A stretch of 64,000 nucleotides of DNA from Paracoccus binzhouensis (GTDB lineage Bacteria; Pseudomonadota; Alphaproteobacteria; Rhodobacterales; Rhodobacteraceae): the NCBI RefSeq assembly GCF_016446475.1, contig NZ_JAEHFP010000009.1, positions 1 through 64,000 of the forward strand. Reading direction: 5' to 3'. Every line of letters starts with the position of its first letter. Position 1 is the stretch's first letter. Made by a program: the position numbers and the translations under genes. This document shows positions 59,722 to 64,000 of this stretch, in pieces. The notes under the pieces were generated by a model, which made no database searches, was not told the DNA's origin, and saw only the letters and a list, made by a program, of their open reading frames with translations.

Positions 59722-60450
59722 CTAGGCGACCAACGACAGCCCCGCGCCTGCGTCCTGCGGCTGCTCACCACTGTCGATGAACGGGATGATCGAGAAGGTC
59801 TGCCCGCCGCGCTGTTCTTCGTTCTGCACGGCGTTGACGCGCAGGTCGCCATCGGGCGTGTTGATCAGCAGCGACAGGTAGTTATTGCCCGTGCGGCTGC
59901 TTTTCGCCATCCAGGCCGAGCCGATGCGGATCGGTGTGCCCCGGGGCGAGCTGACCTCGATGCGGTAATCGGGGTGGGTTTCCTCGGATTTGTAGCTGTT
60001 CTCGATCAGCATGAACTCCAGATCGAACATCATGTTGGCGATGTAGCCGGTGAAGGCGTTGTCGGCGTCCATGGCGGTGAGCTCGCCCGAGATCGAGCCG
60101 GATTTCATCAGGCCGTTCGAGACCAGCGGGATGATCTCGAATTCGCCGCTCTGGGCCGCGCGCGCCTCTTTCGTCTGCACCGCGTTGACCCGGAACGGGC
60201 CGAGGCCGACATCGATCTGCATCGAGATGTAGGGGTTGCCGCTGGTATTCCCGGTCTCGTTCCAGGCCGTGCCGATACGCACCTTGCGGCCTGATTTGTT
60301 GACTGCCGTCACGTCGTAATCCGGGCTGCGAGCGGACATCTTGGCCCGTGCCTCGAGCTGGATGGCGATGTCAAAGCGCGTCGAATGGATCATGCCGGTG
60401 TACTCGGCGGCTGCGGTCTCGACATTGCGGGTGAGGGTTCCTGCGAACAT
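59722..60450 (-). CDS. Tandem DUF736 protein
   Basis: A 242-residue protein with two DUF736 domains: the first has RIGTAWNETGNTSGNPYISM and FRVNAVQTKEA, the second RIGSAWMAKSSRTGNNYLSL and LRVNAVQNEEQ. Single DUF736 proteins (about 100 residues) are very frequent on alphaproteobacterial plasmids; the duplication is less usual. ATG 60450 follows AAGGAACC. Function unknown, maybe DNA-related as the gene accompanies plasmid transfer modules. Confidence 0.88.
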   Translation of the reverse strand: MFAGTLTRNVETAAAEYTGMIHSTRFDIAIQLEARAKMSARSPDYDVTAVNKSGRKVRIGTAWNETGNTSGNPYISMQIDVGLGPFRVNAVQTKEARAAQSGEFEIIPLVSNGLMKSGSISGELTAMDADNAFTGYIANMMFDLEFMLIENSYKSEETHPDYRIEVSSPRGTPIRIGSAWMAKSSRTGNNYLSLLINTPDGDLRVNAVQNEEQRGGQTFSIIPFIDSGEQPQDAGAGLSLVA

Positions 60451-60574
60451 GGGATGGTTCCTTTTGGATTGGCCGGTGCCTGACGTTTTTGCCAACGCAT
60501 CCGGGATTGCTTTCTCGACCCCTTGAGGGATCACAAATCAGAAAGCCTGCTTTCCTTTCAGCCCCGCCCACGGG

Positions 60575-60877
60575 TCAAAGCTGCCGTCCGAGTGGGAATG
60601 CCCCCGCGCCTCCGGGTGCTACGCCCCTCCCCTGCCCGTCTGGTCTTGATTGGTTGCCCGGATTTTCTGCGGCGTCCTTCGATTGCGCGACGAAGAACTC
60701 CGTTTCTTTTCCGTTCAACCGGTGCCCGCCCCGGTCGGTCAGACCGATGCAGCTACCATTCGGCACATAGGTGATGAGGTACTGACCGAGCCGGTCCTTG
60801 TGGACAACGTAGCCGGTATTGGCCCAATGCACGGTCTGGCCGGCATCAACGGCCGCCTTGATGTCTTCGAGTGTCAT
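60575..60877 (-). CDS. Small plasmid protein
   Basis: A 100-residue protein from ATG 60877 (AAGGAGG just upstream). The first 70 residues look globular (MTLEDIKAAVDAGQTVHWAN, LITYVPNGSCIGLTDRGG); the C-terminal 30 are Gly/Pro/Arg-rich and may be disordered. Not assigned to a named family by me. Confidence 0.7.
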   Translation of the reverse strand: MTLEDIKAAVDAGQTVHWANTGYVVHKDRLGQYLITYVPNGSCIGLTDRGGHRLNGKETEFFVAQSKDAAENPGNQSRPDGQGRGVAPGGAGAFPLGRQL

Positions 60878-60977
60878 GCGAACCTCCTTACGAAGAATGG
60901 TGGGGAAACGACGCAAGAAGTCCGATCTTCCGACCGGGCTTCCATGCAAGATTTGTTTGGCAAACGGCCGAGAGCTG

Positions 60978-61439
60978 TCAGGCGCTTTGCGTGGCTTGCG
61001 TCGCGCGCGCCGCTATCCAATCCTTCAGGCCAAGAACCGTTCTTCCGGCGGCGACCTCGGAGGCCCAGGCAACCCTTGGGTCGCCGCAGGGCTCATCGCC
61101 GGAATGCCGGTCGATGTGGCCATTGGCCATCCATGGCTCAGGCTGTATCCGTCGCAGCCAGTCCGCCATGCTCGGGATGCGGCCCTGGCAGTCTTCACGG
61201 ATATGCTGCTCGCCGATCCAGCGCACGGGGATGTCGCGGCCCGCACTATTCGTCAGTGTCAGGCCAAAAACCCGTTCGGCCTCAAACAGGCCTTGCGCAT
61301 GGTGACGCATGGCGCGGTGCGTGAAGAGCGCGAGGTGCTCTTTCGAGGCGTCAAACCAATCGTGCAGAGACTGATAGTCAGACGGCACCCCGCCGAATTT
61401 TCGGGCAGAGCTTTCAGCATGATGAAGCGGATGGGCCAT
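60978..61439 (-). CDS. DUF6915-family protein
   Basis: A 153-residue protein: MAHPLHHAESSARKFGGVPS, LHDWFDASKEHLALFTHRAM, RHHAQGLFEAERVFG and RWIGEQHIREDC, the pattern of DUF6915. Starts one base after the previous gene's stop. Function unknown. Confidence 0.82.
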   Translation of the reverse strand: MAHPLHHAESSARKFGGVPSDYQSLHDWFDASKEHLALFTHRAMRHHAQGLFEAERVFGLTLTNSAGRDIPVRWIGEQHIREDCQGRIPSMADWLRRIQPEPWMANGHIDRHSGDEPCGDPRVAWASEVAAGRTVLGLKDWIAARATQATQSA

Positions 61440-61440
61440 C

Positions 61441-61827
61441 TCAAAGCCCCTCGTCATAGCTGTGCGAGCATTCGACATAGCGGTCCGCGTGATCGAGGAT
61501 GATGCTGTCTAGTGCTATGTCCCAGGTCAGCGTGCCGTAGCCGCCCTCGTTGTTTTCGAACCCCGGGTGATGGTGATAGGCGAGCGACCAGGCGAAGTCG
61601 CCAACCTCTGTGGCAAGCGCCTCCGGCAGTTGGACCTCTGCAGGCTGCACCGTGACATCCTCGACATTGCCGGAGTCGCCATAGCCTTCGTATTCGGCAG
61701 TGACCTCGCTGATGCCAAGCGCACGTAGTTGCGCGAGCAGCTCCGTTCGGGATGCCTTCAATGTGGTTTCGCGCTCTGCACGCCACTGAGCCGCCATTGC
61801 GGCATAGTCGATCTGGGGATTGGTCAT
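61441..61827 (-). CDS. DUF6878-family protein
   Basis: A 128-residue acidic protein with LRALGISEVTAEYEGYGDSG and WDIALDSIILDHADRYVECS, typical of DUF6878. It is followed immediately by the DUF6915 gene (stop to ATG one base) so they are co-translated. Function unknown; the pair is a frequent companion of the Sno-type helicase gene on these plasmids. Confidence 0.85.
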   Translation of the reverse strand: MTNPQIDYAAMAAQWRAERETTLKASRTELLAQLRALGISEVTAEYEGYGDSGNVEDVTVQPAEVQLPEALATEVGDFAWSLAYHHHPGFENNEGGYGTLTWDIALDSIILDHADRYVECSHSYDEGL

Positions 61828-61948
61828 GGGTCTGTCCTCTTGTCTGAATTTGGGGGGCCGGGCGTGGCATTGGTCTGCCCGCGCCCGGAAAGCGCAGCCC
61901 GGGCAAACCCCGATCCGCGACGCCCGACCGAAAGCCCGCTTTGACTTT

Positions 61949-64000
61949 TCAGGCGGCTTGTTCTGACGTCATGGCGGCTTCCTGCCCCACGATCCGGGCC
62001 AGAATGCTTCCCGTGTCGATCCCGTCCCCATGCGGCAGGAACACCCGCAGCTGGAAGGCGATGATCTCAGTGAAACACCCCATTGCCTTGAGGCCATCAA
62101 TCATGCCCCGATCCGCGCCGCCCAGCTCGAGGCGCATCTCGCCTGCGACACGGCGACGGGTCAGGGTCAGACCCCGGCCCAGATCGACAGGCGCGGTGGT
62201 GCCGAGGGCGGCGGTCAACATCTCCTGCGGTGTTTGCGGGTTGGAGACGAGGAAGCGGGCGCGCAGCGCGGCCGCCCCTTCCTCGCTCAGCGTGCGCCCG
62301 ATCATGGCGGTCGCCCCATCGGGCGTGACCCGGTAGATGCGCTCATTGGTGGTCGGAATGTCCTTCCAGATCGGCAACAAGAGCCCGGTCAGCAGGTAGA
62401 GCTTGGTCGTGGTGGTTTTTGGCAGGGACGCAGCCTCGGCATCCCAAAGCCTTGCAAACTCGGGCCTTCCGATGTCTTCCCAGGCCGAGGACTCAAACCG
62501 TGCCTCTTCGAGGTAGCTCGACCCGTTTGGACGCACCGCCTTGCGCATCAGCGTGACGATGTCCTCGTCATACATCTGCATAGGGCGCGCCGAGATGAGC
62601 GCCGCGCGGCCGGAGGCGCGATTCACCATCGGTAGCTTGTCGGGGTTGCGCGATATGGCCTCTTCGGCCCCAAGGACGTGGACCGGGTCGGTGACCTCCA
62701 GCCCGATGATCCGCGTCACGGCGCCGGATTTCGGGCAGGTCCAGAGATCCTCCGTGGAGACCTGTTCGATCTTTTCGCCGCGCAGGGTTTCGACGCCGAG
62801 ATCGAGTGTGCCCGCCGCGCGCGCCCGTTCAGTCTGATCGGCAATCCGGCGCATGAACTCGGCAAAGAGCGCGTTCTGCATGTGGATGGGCAGCGCCAGC
62901 ACCCGGTTGAGAAACCGCTGGATCGGGGGAAGCTCCTCGAGAAGCACCCCGTCCTTGTCGATCAGCCGCAAGGCCGTCCAGTCGGTGAAGCTCTCGTAGC
63001 TCATCGCCTCGGCCCGCCCGGCAGCAAGATCGGCGAAATACCCGCGCAGCGCCGCTCGTGCAATCGGGCTTTCGAGATTGTCCTCCTCGCGGAACATGCC
63101 CTGCGAGCCGGTCTCGCGCTGGCCCTTCGTCAAGGCCCCCAGCTGGTCGAGGCGCTTGGCAATCGTCGAGGTGAAACGCTTCTCGCCATGCACATCGGAG
63201 GTGCAGACCCGGAAGAAGGGCGCGCTGACCTGGGCCGAGCGATGCGTGCGGCCGAGCCCCTGGATGGCCGCATCGGCGCGCCAGCCGGGCTCCAACAGGT
63301 AGTGCCGGCGCCGTTTCTGGTTCTTCGCCGTTTGCGCCGCGTGATAGGATCGGCCAGTACCGCCTGCATCGGAGAAGATCAGGATATCCTTTTCGCCGTC
63401 CATGAAGGCTTGGGTCTCGGACGAATTGCTGCTGGCGGCGCGCTTCTCGATGAAGAGATGACCATCCTCGGCCTTCAAAGGGCGGATGGACCGACCCGTG
63501 ACCTCTGCGACGGCCTCGTCGCCAAAAGCCCAGAGGATCTGATCGAGCGCCGAGGGGATCGGGGCCAGCGTCATCAACTCCATCATGGCCGCATCACGCA
63601 GGGCGAGCGCCTCGCGCGAGACGACGAGCGCGCCGGTCTCATCCCGCAAGGGTTCCGCCACCATATTGCCGTCGACCTCGACCAGCTTTTGCGCATGGAT
63701 CGGGAAAGCCTGTTCGAGGTAGGCCAGTACGTAATCGCGCGGCGTCAAGGCACCCTCGACAAGTTCATCCTCGGGGTCCATCGTCTCAAGCCGGCGTTTC
63801 AGCAGACTCTCGCCCGTCGAGACCACCTGGATGACGCAAGCCTTGCTCGCCGCCAGATCGTCCTTGATTGCGCGGATGATGCTTTGAGCCTTCATGCCCA
63901 TCAGGAGATGGTTGAAGAAGCGCTGTTTCGTGCTCTCGAAGCGGGACTTGGCCGAGGCGCGTGCGGCCGACGCATTGGTCTCGCCCGAGGCGTCGTTGAC
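61949..64000 (-). CDS. Strawberry-notch-like helicase, C-terminal part (runs off the window)
   Basis: At least 683 residues; the frame continues through the right edge (FFNHLLMGMKAQSIIRAIKD directly precedes and includes an internal Met). The helicase C-terminal domain shows ILIFSDAGGTGRSYHAAQTA and the arginine-finger motif AAIQGLGRTHRSAQVSAPFF. The N-terminal P-loop half would lie beyond base 64000. Large Sno-type SF2 helicases of this kind are hallmarks of Rhodobacteraceae and sphingomonad plasmids. Confidence 0.88.
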   Translation of the reverse strand, partial: VNDASGETNASAARASAKSRFESTKQRFFNHLLMGMKAQSIIRAIKDDLAASKACVIQVVSTGESLLKRRLETMDPEDELVEGALTPRDYVLAYLEQAFPIHAQKLVEVDGNMVAEPLRDETGALVVSREALALRDAAMMELMTLAPIPSALDQILWAFGDEAVAEVTGRSIRPLKAEDGHLFIEKRAASSNSSETQAFMDGEKDILIFSDAGGTGRSYHAAQTAKNQKRRRHYLLEPGWRADAAIQGLGRTHRSAQVSAPFFRVCTSDVHGEKRFTSTIAKRLDQLGALTKGQRETGSQGMFREEDNLESPIARAALRGYFADLAAGRAEAMSYESFTDWTALRLIDKDGVLLEELPPIQRFLNRVLALPIHMQNALFAEFMRRIADQTERARAAGTLDLGVETLRGEKIEQVSTEDLWTCPKSGAVTRIIGLEVTDPVHVLGAEEAISRNPDKLPMVNRASGRAALISARPMQMYDEDIVTLMRKAVRPNGSSYLEEARFESSAWEDIGRPEFARLWDAEAASLPKTTTTKLYLLTGLLLPIWKDIPTTNERIYRVTPDGATAMIGRTLSEEGAAALRARFLVSNPQTPQEMLTAALGTTAPVDLGRGLTLTRRRVAGEMRLELGGADRGMIDGLKAMGCFTEIIAFQLRVFLPHGDGIDTGSILARIVGQEAAMTSEQAA

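Noticed and set aside
1-64000. CRISPR array
   Set aside because: No series of regularly spaced direct repeats was seen.
1-64000. Plasmid replication or partition genes (repABC, repA, parAB)
   Set aside because: No encoded protein in the window resembles them; they must lie outside.

Overview
The window looks like part of a conjugative plasmid (or integrated conjugative region) of an alphaproteobacterium, most probably a Rhodobacteraceae member such as the Paracoccus/Roseobacter group. The basis is high GC coding style, a VirB/VirD4 transfer system with a VirD2-type relaxase and MobC-like partner, tandem DUF736, DUF6878, DUF6915 and Strawberry-notch-type helicase genes typical of such plasmids, and Rhodobacteraceae-like protein sequences. 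No replication or partition genes are inside the window, so the replicon type is unknown.

Layout. 1-8964: left part of a type 1-like BREX phage-defence operon on the minus strand (brxR, brxA, brxB, brxC, an embedded ATPase/nuclease-like pair, then pglX, which breaks off about 80 bases from the window edge). 9166-13158: secreted and small accessory genes (peptidoglycan-binding protein, thermonuclease-like protein, an Xre regulator with its own operator). 13288-24779: plus-strand virB operon (virB1, B2, B3, B4, a 55-residue lipoprotein, a second lytic transglycosylase, virB5, B8, B9, B10, B11, two small genes, virB6). 24823-46442: minus strand, read from mobC (46442) through the relaxase and virD4 into defence genes: an RloC/PrrC-like ATPase and a retron-type reverse transcriptase fused to a trypsin-like protease.

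The RloC-like gene is cut in two by an 11,963-bp insertion (28846-40808) flanked by a perfect 9-bp target duplication (TATCGACGG); removing the insertion and one duplicate restores a single 774-residue frame. One end of the insertion is an IS903-like IS5-family element; the other end has no IS and lies inside a truncated sugar dehydrogenase gene. Between them is a piece of apparently chromosomal DNA: a truncated MAPEG gene, a MarR-like regulator, a complete 2-propanol/acetone pathway (alcohol dehydrogenase, acetone carboxylase acxABC and its regulator acxR, with a shared TGTCCG-N5-CGGACA operator), a fasciclin protein and an intact tRNA-Gly(CCC). This is best explained by an IS moving together with neighbouring DNA by use of a cryptic second end.

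46443-49435: a candidate oriT with inverted repeats, small plasmid genes and a DUF2493 gene. 49436-58898: a metabolic/stress gene block on mostly the minus strand (small kinase, DUF4386 membrane protein, EamA exporter, DUF1127-like small protein, DsbA-like oxidoreductase, WrbA, LysR regulators, epoxide-hydrolase-like protein, WYL regulator, zinc-type oxidoreductase, rhomboid protease). Two of its genes share an 84-bp ungapped promoter repeat at the same distance from their start codons. 59029-64000: plasmid-backbone genes of the DUF736/DUF6878/DUF6915/Sno-helicase kind, the last one running off the right edge.
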